From: Flavobacterium piscis
GTDB lineage: Bacteria; Bacteroidota; Bacteroidia; Flavobacteriales; Flavobacteriaceae
DNA: 64,000 nt
Reading direction: 5' to 3'
NCBI RefSeq assembly: GCF_001686925.1
Contig: NZ_LVEN01000044.1
Span: 62,001-126,000, forward strand
The notes beneath the pieces are model-generated. The model was not told where the DNA came from. It searched no databases and saw nothing but the letters and a program-made list of their open reading frames with translations. Both the position numbers and the translations under genes were made by a program. Numbering within the stretch: position 1 is the first letter of the stretch; every line of letters begins with the position of its first letter. This document shows positions 1 through 8,537 of this stretch, in pieces.

Positions 1-494
1 CTTCCGGTTGTAATTCCCTGATGCATTTCGAAAGCAGGACTAAAAAATGCCCAATCCAGTTCTTTTTCTTCTTTAAGGATATTCAGATAATCTCTTGCAG
101 CAGTTGCTCCGGCGTGGTATTCTTTAGGGAAATCAGGAGTGTCAACCGCTTGTAAACCTGGCGCGACAAATAAACTTCCGGCACCGCCAATCGTGATAAA
201 ACGTTTCACACCAGATTTTTTTACCGCTTCCTGAATCGCTTTAGATCCGGCAATAAAATCATCGTAAATATTAGGATTTGTCCATCCCGGATTATAAGCG
301 TTGATAACTTCATCGTGTCCTTTCAAAATTGCTGCCAATGCATCAACATTAAAAATGTCAGCACTTTTCCAGTTTACATTTGCTGTATCTTTTGGAGTTC
401 TTGCTATCGCAGTAATTTCTTGATTTCTGCTGGCTAATTCTTTTAAAATGGCTGAGCCTACAAATCCTGTAGCTCCAATAATTGCGATTTTCAT
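1..494 (-). CDS. NAD(P)-binding oxidoreductase, YwnB/NmrA-like (3' end outside window)
   Basis: The protein starts MKIAIIGATGFVGSAI, a classic N-terminal Rossmann dinucleotide-binding motif (GxxGxxG), and reads on for about 164 codons to the window edge, so the C-terminus is missing. The sequence continues like atypical short-chain dehydrogenases of the NmrA/YwnB group, with the motif RFITIGGAGSLFVAP in the middle. These proteins bind NAD(P)H and are often small redox enzymes or redox sensors; the substrate is unknown. An Rrf2 regulator lies just upstream on the same strand, the same pairing as Bacillus ywnA-ywnB. The 57-bp gap between them holds its own operator-like palindrome, so this gene probably belongs to that regulator's regulon. 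Confidence 0.8.
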   Translation of the reverse strand, partial: MKIAIIGATGFVGSAILKELASRNQEITAIARTPKDTANVNWKSADIFNVDALAAILKGHDEVINAYNPGWTNPNIYDDFIAGSKAIQEAVKKSGVKRFITIGGAGSLFVAPGLQAVDTPDFPKEYHAGATAARDYLNILKEEKELDWAFFSPAFEMHQGITTG

Positions 495-511
495 AATATA
501 TAAATTTTATT

Positions 512-530
512 AGTAATAAAAATTGTTACA
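512..530. promoter_or_regulatory. Putative Rrf2 operator, copy 2
   Basis: This 19-bp imperfect palindrome (GTAATA, 5-bp spacer, TGTTAC, flanked by A and A) sits 18 bp upstream of the oxidoreductase start. It matches the palindrome before the rrf2 gene at 962-980 in length and in most positions. The matched pair suggests that one regulator binds both. Confidence 0.55.
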
Positions 531-551
531 GTTTTGTATAAAAAAATACTT

Positions 552-959
552 TTAGAATTGATTAGAAAAATCTTCCAGAGAGATGCCTTCCAATTGCAAA
601 CTCACTTTTTGATTCATATCAGTATATAATGCACTTAAATTTTGATTGATCTTTTTTCCTACCGGACAATCAGGATTAGGCTGATTTTTTGCATAACCTA
701 AATTAATGGTTTCAAAAGTCATTTCGAAAATTTCTTTTAATGTGATTTTCGAAGGATCTACAGACAGTTTTGTACCGCCATTTTTTCCTTCTTTACTTTC
801 CACAATATGATGAGATTTTAAATTGGCAATTTCTTTTCGAACCAAAACAGGATTCAAATTAATGCTTCCTGCAATATACTCAGATGATAAAAAATCATTT
901 GGGTATTTGGTGAGCAAAGTAAGAATGTGAATCGTTATGGCAAATTTACCTGAAATCAT
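552..959 (-). CDS. Rrf2 family transcriptional regulator (YwnA-like)
   Basis: This 135-aa protein has an N-terminal winged helix (roughly residues 1-65, containing the wing motif EGKNGGTKLS) and the dimerisation helix typical of Rrf2 proteins. It lacks the three clustered cysteines of iron-sulfur Rrf2 members such as IscR. It has a single cysteine, Cys98, in NPDCPVG, where YwnA-like regulators also carry Cys, so thiol-based redox sensing is plausible but not shown. It is co-directional with the YwnB-like oxidoreductase downstream. A perfect palindrome immediately upstream of its start fits autorepression. Confidence 0.87.
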   Translation of the reverse strand: MISGKFAITIHILTLLTKYPNDFLSSEYIAGSINLNPVLVRKEIANLKSHHIVESKEGKNGGTKLSVDPSKITLKEIFEMTFETINLGYAKNQPNPDCPVGKKINQNLSALYTDMNQKVSLQLEGISLEDFSNQF

Positions 960-961
960 AC

Positions 962-980
962 TGTAATAAAATATATTACA
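962..980. promoter_or_regulatory. Putative Rrf2 operator, copy 1 (perfect palindrome)
   Basis: Perfect 7-bp inverted repeats TGTAATA / TATTACA are separated by AAATA and begin 3 bp upstream of the rrf2 start codon. Rrf2 dimers bind dyads of about this size. Position and symmetry suggest autoregulation, and the site may also touch the divergent transporter promoter. Confidence 0.6.
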
Positions 981-1075
981 AATTTAGTTATGTTTTACTA
1001 AATAAAAAAGATTTTAACGAAAAATTAATTTTTAATGACAATTTATAAATCCTTATTTTTGATGCTTTTAGCACC

Positions 1076-1987
1076 ATGAACAATTTTATTCTTATCTTTT
1101 TCTTTCTGGCTTTAGGCTTGGTCTTGCAGCATATAAAGCAATTTCCAACCCATATTTATAAGGTTTTAAATAAAATTGTAATCTATATCTGTTTACCGGC
1201 AATAACCTTATATCACATTCCTAAAATAAAGTGGAGTAACGAATTATTATTTCCAATAGCCTCAGGATGGATTAGTTTTATACTGGCTTTTGTATTTTTT
1301 CATTTTTTAGGAAAAAGGTTAGGCTGGTCTAATAAACTCATTGGCTGTTTGGTTCTGACAGCAGGATTAAGTAATTCATCCTTTTTGGGATATCCCATTA
1401 TCGAAGCTTTATATGGAAAGAAAGGATTAGAAACGGCCATCCTTGTCGATCAGCCCGGAACTTTTGTTGTGGTTTCAACTTTGGGTGTTTTTGTAGCTGC
1501 TTTTTATTCAAAAGGAAGTCCGGATGCTTTTAGTATTTTCAAAAAAATAATTTTTTTTCCGCCCTTTATTACTTTTGTGGTGGCTTGTTTAATGAATGTC
1601 TTTCAATATGATTTAGATTTAAATCTTCAGACTGCTTTATTAAAAATAGGAAGTTTAGTAACTCCTCTTGCTTTACTTTCGGTAGGATTGCAACTTACTT
1701 TTGATCGAAAAAGCCAGCATTGGCGATTTCTTAGGCTCGGACTTTTCTTTAGGCTTATTGTAACGCCTTCTGTTATATTGGTCTTGTATGTTTTTGTTTT
1801 CAACCAACATTCTGAAGCCATAAAAATAACGATTATGGAAATGGCTATGGCACCCATGATTACAGGTGCAATTTTAGCTTCGACCTATGGTTTGAAGCCC
1901 AAGTTAAGCAGTATGATGATTGGTTTTGGAATCCCAATTTCTTTTGTAACCCTTGCTATTTGGTACTTTGTGGTAAGTTTTATTTAG
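1076..1987 (+). CDS. AEC family transporter (auxin efflux carrier type)
   Basis: This 303-aa integral membrane protein has about eight to ten hydrophobic helices and the two-half layout of AEC/bile-acid-type carriers. Family-typical segments are the N-terminal helix leading into LNKIVIYICLPAITLYHIPK and the LSNSSFLGYPI motif around residues 95-106. The C-terminal half contains MAMAPMITGAILA. Bacterial AEC members export or import organic acids and similar small molecules; the substrate cannot be read from sequence. It is divergent from the Rrf2 regulator across a 116-bp gap that carries the Rrf2 dyad, so co-regulation is possible. Confidence 0.87.
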   Translation: MNNFILIFFFLALGLVLQHIKQFPTHIYKVLNKIVIYICLPAITLYHIPKIKWSNELLFPIASGWISFILAFVFFHFLGKRLGWSNKLIGCLVLTAGLSNSSFLGYPIIEALYGKKGLETAILVDQPGTFVVVSTLGVFVAAFYSKGSPDAFSIFKKIIFFPPFITFVVACLMNVFQYDLDLNLQTALLKIGSLVTPLALLSVGLQLTFDRKSQHWRFLRLGLFFRLIVTPSVILVLYVFVFNQHSEAIKITIMEMAMAPMITGAILASTYGLKPKLSSMMIGFGIPISFVTLAIWYFVVSFI

Positions 1988-2098
1988 TTATAAATATTAA
2001 CTAGATAGGAAAAATAGAATTTTAACTTTTTTTTAAAAAATTCGTGTTTTCCTTATGTCTTTTTTGACTAATTTTAGATGAACTAAAAAAATATAATT

Positions 2099-2737
2099 AT
2101 GTCAACATTAAGATTAGGAGATATTGCTCCAGATTTTCATGCAGAAACAACCGAAGGCCCAATTAATTTTCATGAATGGTTAGGCGATTCCTGGGGTGTT
2201 TTATTTTCGCATCCTGCAGATTTTACCCCTGTGTGTACAACTGAATTAGGAACAGTTGCCAATTATGTTCCTGAATTTAAAAAGAGAAATACAAAAGTTA
2301 TAGCGCTGAGCGTTGATGGTTTAGAGTCTCACAAATTGTGGATAAAAGACATTAACGAAACCCAAAATACAACCGTTAATTTTCCGATCATTGCTGACGA
2401 AGATAAAAAGATAGCAACTTTATATGATATGCTGCATCCAAATGCAAGCGAGAAATTTACGGTACGCTCGGTTTTTGTTATTGGACCGGATAAAAAGATA
2501 AAGTTAACGCTAACATATCCGGCTTCAACAGGAAGAAATTTTGAAGAATTGTTACGTGTTATAGATAGTTTACAATTAACTGCAAATTATAGTGTAGCAA
2601 CTCCGGCGAATTGGAAAGACGGAGAGGATGTTGTAATTACACCAGCCGTTCCTGATAGTGATATTCCGGCGAAATTCCCAAAAGGTCATACACCTATCAA
2701 ACCTTATTTGCGAATGACACCGCAACCTAATAAATAA
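2099..2737 (+). CDS. Peroxiredoxin, 1-Cys (Prx6) type
   Basis: This 212-aa cytosolic thiol peroxidase reduces hydrogen peroxide and organic hydroperoxides. The peroxidatic motif HPADFTPVCTTEL places Cys46 after Thr43, and the supporting arginine lies in TVRSVFVIG. No other cysteine is present, so there is no internal resolving residue, which is the 1-Cys Prx6 class. The C-terminal extension after residue 165 (TPANWKDGEDVVI) is the usual Prx6 dimerisation domain. The length is normal for the class. It is a single gene, ended by a long CTAAG-type palindrome shared with the convergent antiporter gene. Confidence 0.94.
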   Translation: MSTLRLGDIAPDFHAETTEGPINFHEWLGDSWGVLFSHPADFTPVCTTELGTVANYVPEFKKRNTKVIALSVDGLESHKLWIKDINETQNTTVNFPIIADEDKKIATLYDMLHPNASEKFTVRSVFVIGPDKKIKLTLTYPASTGRNFEELLRVIDSLQLTANYSVATPANWKDGEDVVITPAVPDSDIPAKFPKGHTPIKPYLRMTPQPNK

Positions 2738-2751
2738 GGTTCTAAGTTGCT

Positions 2752-2828
2752 AAGATACTAAGGGGCTAAGATTCTAAGATTGTTGAGAAAAAACTCAGTA
2801 TCTTAGAATCTTAGCCCCTTAGCATCTT
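2752..2828. repeat. CTAAG-unit palindrome between convergent genes, likely bidirectional terminator
   Basis: Two 29-nt arms (2752-2780 and 2800-2828) are reverse complements with one mismatch around a 19-nt loop. Each arm is built from roughly 10-nt units containing CTAAG. It sits exactly between the convergent peroxiredoxin and antiporter genes. The same units recur at 11470, 12032, 37648 and 55558. Confidence 0.85.
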
Positions 2829-2831
2829 TAT

Positions 2832-5123
2832 CTATAACTCAACGGGAACGCTTTTCTTCATGAGTTCGTTCATTCGTTTTTTGTCTCCAACGACCCAGAT
2901 AATATCATTTTTTTCTAAAGTCAAATGTGATTCCGGGTTTAAAATTCGATTACCATTTCTTTCAATTCCCACAACAAGACCACCGGTTTTTTCTCTAAAC
3001 TGGCCAATTCTTTTTTGTATAAAATCGTCATTCGAAATTTCTAACTGGCGCAGCACAATATCAGATTCCTGCGAGTTGTTAGCAGCCTCAACCTCATTTT
3101 GTAAATATTTGGTGAATTCTGAAATTTGTTCATCTGTACCAATAACACAAATCTCGTCGCCCGGAAACAAGCGTTCATTTTTAGTGGGAATAGGAATTGT
3201 AATTTCACCACGACGAATAAATGCAATATTGATTCCCATGTTTTCACGAATGCGTAATTCTTCCAGAGTTTTACCCGCAAGATTTGATTCTTTACCAATA
3301 TCAAAAATAGACATGTGACCATCCCAAGGCATTAAATTGGCGTATCTTCTGTCGATTTTTTTGTTTTCGCGATCGTTTAGATTCTTTAAAAAATGAGTTT
3401 CAATTTTATGATACTGCTCGTTTAATTTTTTAGGAAACAGTTGATAGGCTCCAATGGCAATGATCAGGGCAACAAAAGCAACCAAAGGCGAGAAGAAAAT
3501 ATTCAATAAAAATCCAACGAAAAATAACCCAAGGCTCATTCTAATTAAAATTAGCATCAAAAGCGCACCGCGATATTTTCGTTCTTCCCATAATTCTTCG
3601 ACTTCAGTAACTTTTACTCTGCGTAACGAAAGCGCCCATAAAAAAGGAGCAATTATGACAAGGGTAATCAAAGCGGCCAACGTATTTCCAAAACGGGTAT
3701 CAGCTACTAAAGGCGCCACAAATTTAGCCGATAATAATATAATCGCCGTAATAATTATAGTGTGTAAAATGATTTGTGTGATCGAAGCACGAAGTACAAT
3801 TTGCCAGGTACTAACAGACTTTATAGCTTGTGCATTGACACTATATCGGTTGATATTTTTAATCCATTTTTTAGGAAGTTTCTGTTCCAGATATCCTGAA
3901 AAAGGATCAGAATATTTAATTAAAAACGGAGTTGTAAAAGTGGTAATGGCAGACACGGCCACAATTATTGGGTATAAAAAATCACTCGTTACTTTAAGCG
4001 TCATACCAAGAGTCGCAATAATAAAAGAGAATTCACCAATTTGCGCCAAACTCATACCCGTTTGCACAGATTGTTTAAGCGGCTGACCAGATAACAAAGC
4101 ACCAATAGAAGAACTAAATGCTTTCCCAAAAATAGTCAGCAGTGTTATCAGCGCAACCGGCAACATATAAGTAACCAATGTTTCCGGATTGATTAACATC
4201 CCGACTGATACAAAGAAAACGGCACCAAATAAATCTTTTACAGGCTGAATCAAATGCTCGATTTTTTCTGCCTGAGTAGTTTCTGCAATAATAGAACCCA
4301 TGATAAAGGCCCCAAGAGCAGGAGAGAAGCCTACATTGGCAGCAAACATCACCATCATTAAACAAAGTGCCAGGGAAATAATCAGCAGCATTTCGTCTGT
4401 CAAAAGATGTTTTGCTTTTTTAAGGATTGTTGGGATAATAAAAATTCCACCCAAAAACCATATGATTAGAAAGAATATTAATTTTAAAACAGATTGTAAT
4501 AATTCTCCTCCTGAAACCTGATCACTAACGGCAATTGTCGATAATAAAACCAACATTAAAATTGCAACAATATCTTCGACAATTAAGGCGCCAAAAACAA
4601 TCCCGGCGAACTTTTTTCCTTTAACACCCAATTCATCAAATGCCCGAATAATAATGGTGGTTGACGAAATCGAAAGTGTGGCACCAAGAAAAATACTATC
4701 CATCTTGCCCCAGCCCATCCATTGCCCCACACAATAACCAATGAGCGTCATGAATAAAATTTGGGTAATGGCGGTTATCGAGGAAGTTCCTCCAACTTTC
4801 ATTAATTTTTTAAAACTAAATTCGAGCCCCAGACTAAACAATAAAAAGATCACCCCAATTTCGGCCCAAACCTCTACACTTTTCATGTCCGTTATAGACG
4901 GAAAAAAATCAAAATGGTTTCCCGCTAGAAATCCGGCAATTAAATATCCTAAAACCAGAGGCTGTTTCATTTTTTTAAAAATCAAAACGGCAATTCCGGC
5001 GGTCATCAGGATTAATCCCAAGTCGCTAATAAGTGGTTGTAGGTGGTGTGTAGTCTCTGCAGCGGCGCTTAAGGCAATCATAAAGTGGTATTTTATATTA
5101 AGGAGGTTAATCCAGCTTTTCAT
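2832..5123 (-). CDS. Monovalent cation:proton antiporter (CPA2) with C-terminal RCK_C domains
   Basis: This 763-aa inner-membrane protein resembles the KefB/Na+/H+ exchanger group. Residues about 25-405 form the roughly 12-helix exchanger domain (signature FLLFSLGLEFSFKKL). A second hydrophobic segment follows at 440-565. The C-terminal 200 residues carry two TrkA-C/RCK_C-like modules, recognisable by the paired motifs IPTKNERLFPGDEICVIG and LEKNDIIWVVGDKKR. Such regulatory domains gate K+ or Na+ exchange. The start is uncertain: an internal Met at 5081 (MIALSAAAE) begins closer to the first transmembrane helix. Its stop abuts the CTAAG palindrome. Confidence 0.9.
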   Translation of the reverse strand: MKSWINLLNIKYHFMIALSAAAETTHHLQPLISDLGLILMTAGIAVLIFKKMKQPLVLGYLIAGFLAGNHFDFFPSITDMKSVEVWAEIGVIFLLFSLGLEFSFKKLMKVGGTSSITAITQILFMTLIGYCVGQWMGWGKMDSIFLGATLSISSTTIIIRAFDELGVKGKKFAGIVFGALIVEDIVAILMLVLLSTIAVSDQVSGGELLQSVLKLIFFLIIWFLGGIFIIPTILKKAKHLLTDEMLLIISLALCLMMVMFAANVGFSPALGAFIMGSIIAETTQAEKIEHLIQPVKDLFGAVFFVSVGMLINPETLVTYMLPVALITLLTIFGKAFSSSIGALLSGQPLKQSVQTGMSLAQIGEFSFIIATLGMTLKVTSDFLYPIIVAVSAITTFTTPFLIKYSDPFSGYLEQKLPKKWIKNINRYSVNAQAIKSVSTWQIVLRASITQIILHTIIITAIILLSAKFVAPLVADTRFGNTLAALITLVIIAPFLWALSLRRVKVTEVEELWEERKYRGALLMLILIRMSLGLFFVGFLLNIFFSPLVAFVALIIAIGAYQLFPKKLNEQYHKIETHFLKNLNDRENKKIDRRYANLMPWDGHMSIFDIGKESNLAGKTLEELRIRENMGINIAFIRRGEITIPIPTKNERLFPGDEICVIGTDEQISEFTKYLQNEVEAANNSQESDIVLRQLEISNDDFIQKRIGQFREKTGGLVVGIERNGNRILNPESHLTLEKNDIIWVVGDKKRMNELMKKSVPVEL

Positions 5124-5203
5124 TTCAAATGAAATTCACTGAACTCCTAAGACAATAAAAGTTAAGTGAAGTAATCTGGGCTATTTCCTGGTTTAAATAA
5201 AAA

Positions 5204-5234
5204 AAAGCTATCTCGATAAAGATAGCTTTTTTTG
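5204..5234 (-). terminator. Rho-independent terminator of purB
   Basis: AAAGCTATC and GATAGCTTT form a perfect stem around an 8-nt loop, with A and T runs on both sides. It lies about 20 bp after the purB stop and could also act in the other direction. Confidence 0.9.
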
Positions 5235-5255
5235 AGAAAATATTTTAGGTTTTCT

Positions 5256-6602
5256 TTAAATTCCTACGTAATTACTAGGAGTTATTGCCATTAATTCAGC
5301 TCTGACAGCATCAGAAACTTCCAGGGTTGCAATAAAATTATGAATTGCTTTTTTATCAATAGCTTCATTTGTTCTTGTCAAACCTTTCAACGCTTCATAA
5401 GGGTTTGGATAAGCCTCACGACGTAAAATAGTCTGAATAGCCTCAGCCACTACAGCCCAGTTTCTCTCTAAATCTTCAGCAAATTTACCTTCATTCAAAA
5501 GCAGTTTGTTTAAACCTTTTAGAGAAGCTTCAAAAGCAATAATAGTATGTCCAATTGGCACACCAATATTACGTAAAACAGTACTGTCAGTCAAATCACG
5601 TTGTAATCTTGAAACCGGTAATTTAGCTGCCAAATGTTCAAAAATAGCATTTGCAATTCCTAAGTTTCCTTCTGAGTTTTCAAAATCAATAGGGTTAACT
5701 TTATGAGGCATTGCCGAAGATCCAATTTCTCCCGCTTTGATTTTTTGTTTAAAATAATCCATCGAAACATACGTCCAGATATCACGATCTAAATCGATTA
5801 CAATGGTATTGATTCTTTTTAGAGCATCAAAAAATGCAGCAAAATGATCGTAATGTTCTATTTGAGTGGTTGGAAAAGAGTGGTGTAAACCAAGATCTGT
5901 TTCAACAAATTTATTTCCAAATTTCTTCCAGTCAATTTGTGGGTAGGCAACATGATGTGCATTGTAGTTTCCTGTTGCACCACCAAATTTAGCAGCAAAC
6001 GGAATATTAAATAATAAACGCATTTGCTCTTCAAGACGTTCTACAAATACCAGAATCTCTTTACCCAAACGAGTAGGAGAAGCCGGTTGTCCGTGCGTAC
6101 GTGCCAACATTGGAATATCCTTCCATTCTACACTTAATTCTTTCAATTTAGAAATTAAAGAAATTAATGATGGCATATAAACCTGCTCAAACGCATCTTT
6201 TGTAGAAAGAGGAATAGCAGTATTGTTAATATCCTGAGACGTTAGACCAAAGTGAATGAACTCTTTGTATTGAGATAAGCCTAATTTTTCAAAAGCATCT
6301 TTGATAAAGTATTCTACCGCTTTTACGTCGTGGTTGGTTACTTTCTCCGTTTCTTTTATCCAAAGAGCATCTTCTGTAGAGAAATTTTTGTAGATATCGC
6401 GTAAGCTGTCAAATAAATTTGGATTGACATCTGCAAGTTGTGGTAAAGGTACTTCGCACAAGGCAATGAAGTATTCAATTTCAACTAATACACGGTATTT
6501 TATTAGAGCTTCTTCAGAGAAAAATGGTGCTAATGAAAGGGTTTTACTTCTATATCGTCCGTCAATTGGTGATATAGCATTCAATTCGTTTAAAGTAGTC
6601 AT
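5256..6602 (-). CDS. purB: Adenylosuccinate lyase
   Basis: The enzyme of purine synthesis cleaves SAICAR and adenylosuccinate, releasing fumarate. It has the fumarase/aspartase superfamily signature GSSAMPHKVNP and the active-site motifs ARTHGQPASP and TTQIEHYDHFA. The N-terminus ELNAISPIDGRYR is typical of the longer PurB type. I place the start at the second Met (6602, MTTLNEL), which gives 448 aa; an in-frame ATG nine codons upstream adds a tail not usual for the family. It is followed by a strong terminator. Nothing in it appears unusual. Confidence 0.96.
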   Translation of the reverse strand: MTTLNELNAISPIDGRYRSKTLSLAPFFSEEALIKYRVLVEIEYFIALCEVPLPQLADVNPNLFDSLRDIYKNFSTEDALWIKETEKVTNHDVKAVEYFIKDAFEKLGLSQYKEFIHFGLTSQDINNTAIPLSTKDAFEQVYMPSLISLISKLKELSVEWKDIPMLARTHGQPASPTRLGKEILVFVERLEEQMRLLFNIPFAAKFGGATGNYNAHHVAYPQIDWKKFGNKFVETDLGLHHSFPTTQIEHYDHFAAFFDALKRINTIVIDLDRDIWTYVSMDYFKQKIKAGEIGSSAMPHKVNPIDFENSEGNLGIANAIFEHLAAKLPVSRLQRDLTDSTVLRNIGVPIGHTIIAFEASLKGLNKLLLNEGKFAEDLERNWAVVAEAIQTILRREAYPNPYEALKGLTRTNEAIDKKAIHNFIATLEVSDAVRAELMAITPSNYVGI

Positions 6603-6692
6603 TGTTATGTTGTTTTTCGAAAGGCACAAATATAAGCTATTGTTAAAACTTCTGAAAATTACCGAAGAGTTATTATGATAGAAACTAATAAA

Positions 6693-7385
6693 TTAAATTA
6701 TTGTTTTGAAAATTTTATCCCAAATGGTAAAATAGAAACCAAAATTATGCGATTCATTTTTATGATGATCAGAATGAAATTTGGTTGTAGATATCCATTT
6801 TGTAACATAATTTTTATACCAAAAATCAGGAAAGAGATCTTTTTTTAAATGACCAAATATTCCGTACATGAGATTTAAAATAAGATAAATAATAATGCTA
6901 AGATAATTAAAGTCTAAAACTGTAATCGATAATAACCAGATAATGCCAAATCCTAAAGTTTCTACAGGATGCAGCACATACAAACTATAAACACTTGTTT
7001 CGACATGTGTGTGATGAAGTTGGTGAATAGGGGAAAACCATTTTAAATAATGCGCCAGAAAATGGAAACAAAACATAAAAAAATCCATTACAACAATCAA
7101 CAATAAAGTGTCGGTTATTATTGAAAAAAACGATGGCGAAAAATCTATTTTAATAACCCCAAAATGATATAATTCAAAACCCAGCAGCGTTATAAAGGTA
7201 TTGCAGATCAAGGTTGACAGTACCCACTTGCGATCTCTGTTATTTAATTTGGTATTATCATATTCGATTATTTTTGCCAGAATAACAGAAAAAATTATCA
7301 GGATAAAATTTTCGATTAAAAAGAAAAAAAATAAACTAAGTAAATTGAACTGAGATAATTGCTGTAACCAGCTTTCGAATATCAT
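6693..7385 (-). CDS. Sterol desaturase / fatty acid hydroxylase family membrane protein
   Basis: This 230-aa membrane di-iron oxygenase has the histidine clusters of the FA_hydroxylase family: H108-x3-H112, H121-x2-HH125 and a late HSDHH motif in TKFHSDHHKN. His139 (LHPVE) is the usual extra ligand. Four or five hydrophobic helices surround the boxes. Bacterial relatives hydroxylate or desaturate lipids, carotenoids or sterol-like compounds; the substrate is unknown here. The start overlaps the sirtuin stop by 4 bp (ATGA), so the two are translationally coupled, sirtuin first. Confidence 0.85.
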   Translation of the reverse strand: MIFESWLQQLSQFNLLSLFFFFLIENFILIIFSVILAKIIEYDNTKLNNRDRKWVLSTLICNTFITLLGFELYHFGVIKIDFSPSFFSIITDTLLLIVVMDFFMFCFHFLAHYLKWFSPIHQLHHTHVETSVYSLYVLHPVETLGFGIIWLLSITVLDFNYLSIIIYLILNLMYGIFGHLKKDLFPDFWYKNYVTKWISTTKFHSDHHKNESHNFGFYFTIWDKIFKTII

Positions 7386-8083
7386 GGTGTTTTTTCTATT
7401 TCAAATAATCTTTCTCTTAATTCCGCAACACCTTCAGAGGCAACCTTAGCAATAACTTCGACTTTATTCTGAATATTGGGAATTGAAATTGGTTTAGGAT
7501 CAATATAAAAAACAGGCGTAATACTATACGTGTAAGAGATTAATCCCGCTGCAGGATAAACTTGTAACGACGTGCCTATAACGGCAAAATAATCTGCGGT
7601 TTCTGTAATTTCGATAGCTTCTTCAAGTGCCGGAACATCTTCGCCAAACCAAACAATATGAGGTCTCAGCTGATGTCCGTTTTCATCAAGATCGCCCGTA
7701 TATAAATCGTCCGGCCAATCCAGAATTAAATCGCGATTTCGCGTGCTTCGTACTTTTAATAATTCTCCATGCAAATGCAAAACTTTTGTACTTCCGGCAC
7801 GTTCGTGCAAATCATCTACATTCTGGGTAATAATGTGCACATCAAAATCCTGCTCTAATTCGGCTAAGATTTTGTGACCTAAATTAGGTTCTACTTCTTT
7901 AAGCTGTTGACGTCTTTTATTGTAAAAATCCAAAACCAATTCGTGATTTTTTCTCCAGCCTTCAGGAGTTGCCACTTCCATCACATCATGTCCTTCCCAT
8001 AAACCATCGCTGTCGCGAAAAGTTTTAATACCGCTTTCGGCACTTATACCGGCTCCGGTTAAAACAACCAATTTCTTTTTCAT
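7382..8083 (-). CDS. cobB: Sir2 family NAD-dependent protein deacylase (CobB-like, no zinc cysteines)
   Basis: This 233-aa sirtuin has the NAD-binding motifs LTGAGISAESGI (residues 8-19) and TQNVDDLHERAG (86-97), catalytic His105 in HLHGEL, and GTSLQVYPAAGL near the end. Tyr54 and Arg57 (FYNKRR) match the Tyr-x-x-Arg pair that lets class III sirtuins accept succinyl- and malonyl-lysine. The protein contains no cysteine at all, so the usual four-Cys zinc site is absent. The short loop from LLKVRSTRN to LRPHIVWFGE replaces it. It sits directly upstream of, and overlaps, the hydroxylase gene. Confidence 0.93.
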   Translation of the reverse strand: MKKKLVVLTGAGISAESGIKTFRDSDGLWEGHDVMEVATPEGWRKNHELVLDFYNKRRQQLKEVEPNLGHKILAELEQDFDVHIITQNVDDLHERAGSTKVLHLHGELLKVRSTRNRDLILDWPDDLYTGDLDENGHQLRPHIVWFGEDVPALEEAIEITETADYFAVIGTSLQVYPAAGLISYTYSITPVFYIDPKPISIPNIQNKVEVIAKVASEGVAELRERLFEIEKTP

Positions 8084-8148
8084 TATTATTCAATTGAAGG
8101 ATAAAAATAGTGATTTATGGGAATAAAAAAGTTAAAGTCAATATTTTG

Positions 8149-8212
8149 TGCCGTTAGACACTAAATGTGGGTAGAAAAAGAATTAAAAAAAAATTTAGCG
8201 TGCCGTAAGCCA
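8149..8212. repeat. Arm of dispersed element B (ATTTAGCGTGCC type)
   Basis: The stretch from GTGCCGTTAG to TTTAGCGTGCCGTA aligns, with small indels, to the right arm of the palindromic element at 16535-16688 read on the minus strand. It is one arm only and directly borders element A, suggesting that A landed inside B. Confidence 0.6.
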
Positions 8213-8432
8213 ATTTCATTAAGTTAAGCTTTTAGAAAATAAAATTACTGCAAATAAAATCCGTTTTTATCCGCGTTTTTACGAAAGTAAATCTGTTTTA
8301 TCTGCTTCAAAATTAGACGCTGATTTTATTGATTCGCTAAAGCGAAAACGCTGATAAAAACGGATTTATCTAATTACTTTCCTGATTAAACTGTTTAATA
8401 ATTTTGTAGTTAATGACATTGCCCGTAGGCAC
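8200..8432. repeat. MITE-like palindromic element A, copy 1
   Basis: This element of about 230 bp shares most of its core with 11598-11844. Internal arms read AAATCCGTTTTTATC...GCG at 8258 and the inverted copy near 8343-8367. Imperfect terminal inverted repeats lie at 8200-8223 and 8409-8432. There is no open reading frame of note inside. Together with the element-B arm it fills the 454-bp gap before the sulfation cassette. Confidence 0.75.
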
Positions 8433-8478
8433 ATTTTAACTTTGATTTTTCACAGGAAAAAAAGCGTAATTATACTTA

Positions 8479-8495
8479 TTGTAAGAGTCTTACAA
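8479..8495. promoter_or_regulatory. Perfect 17-bp palindrome upstream of sulfation cassette (putative operator)
   Basis: TTGTAAGA, one G, then TCTTACAA: perfect 8-bp arms centred about 50 bp upstream of the APS kinase start. It has no T-run and does not follow a gene, so it looks like a transcription-factor site rather than a terminator. No regulator gene is adjacent. Confidence 0.55.
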
Positions 8496-8537
8496 AAGGC
8501 TTATTTTTATTGTGGAGTAAAGTAAAATAAACTTTCA

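Noticed and set aside
3454..4086. Long plus-strand open frame of about 210 codons
   Set aside because: It lies inside the antiporter gene on the other strand; the antiporter has clear membrane-domain motifs and the shadow has no recognisable domain.
8149..8432. Insertion sequence or transposon with a transposase
   Set aside because: There are inverted repeats but no transposase reading frame; better described as non-autonomous elements.
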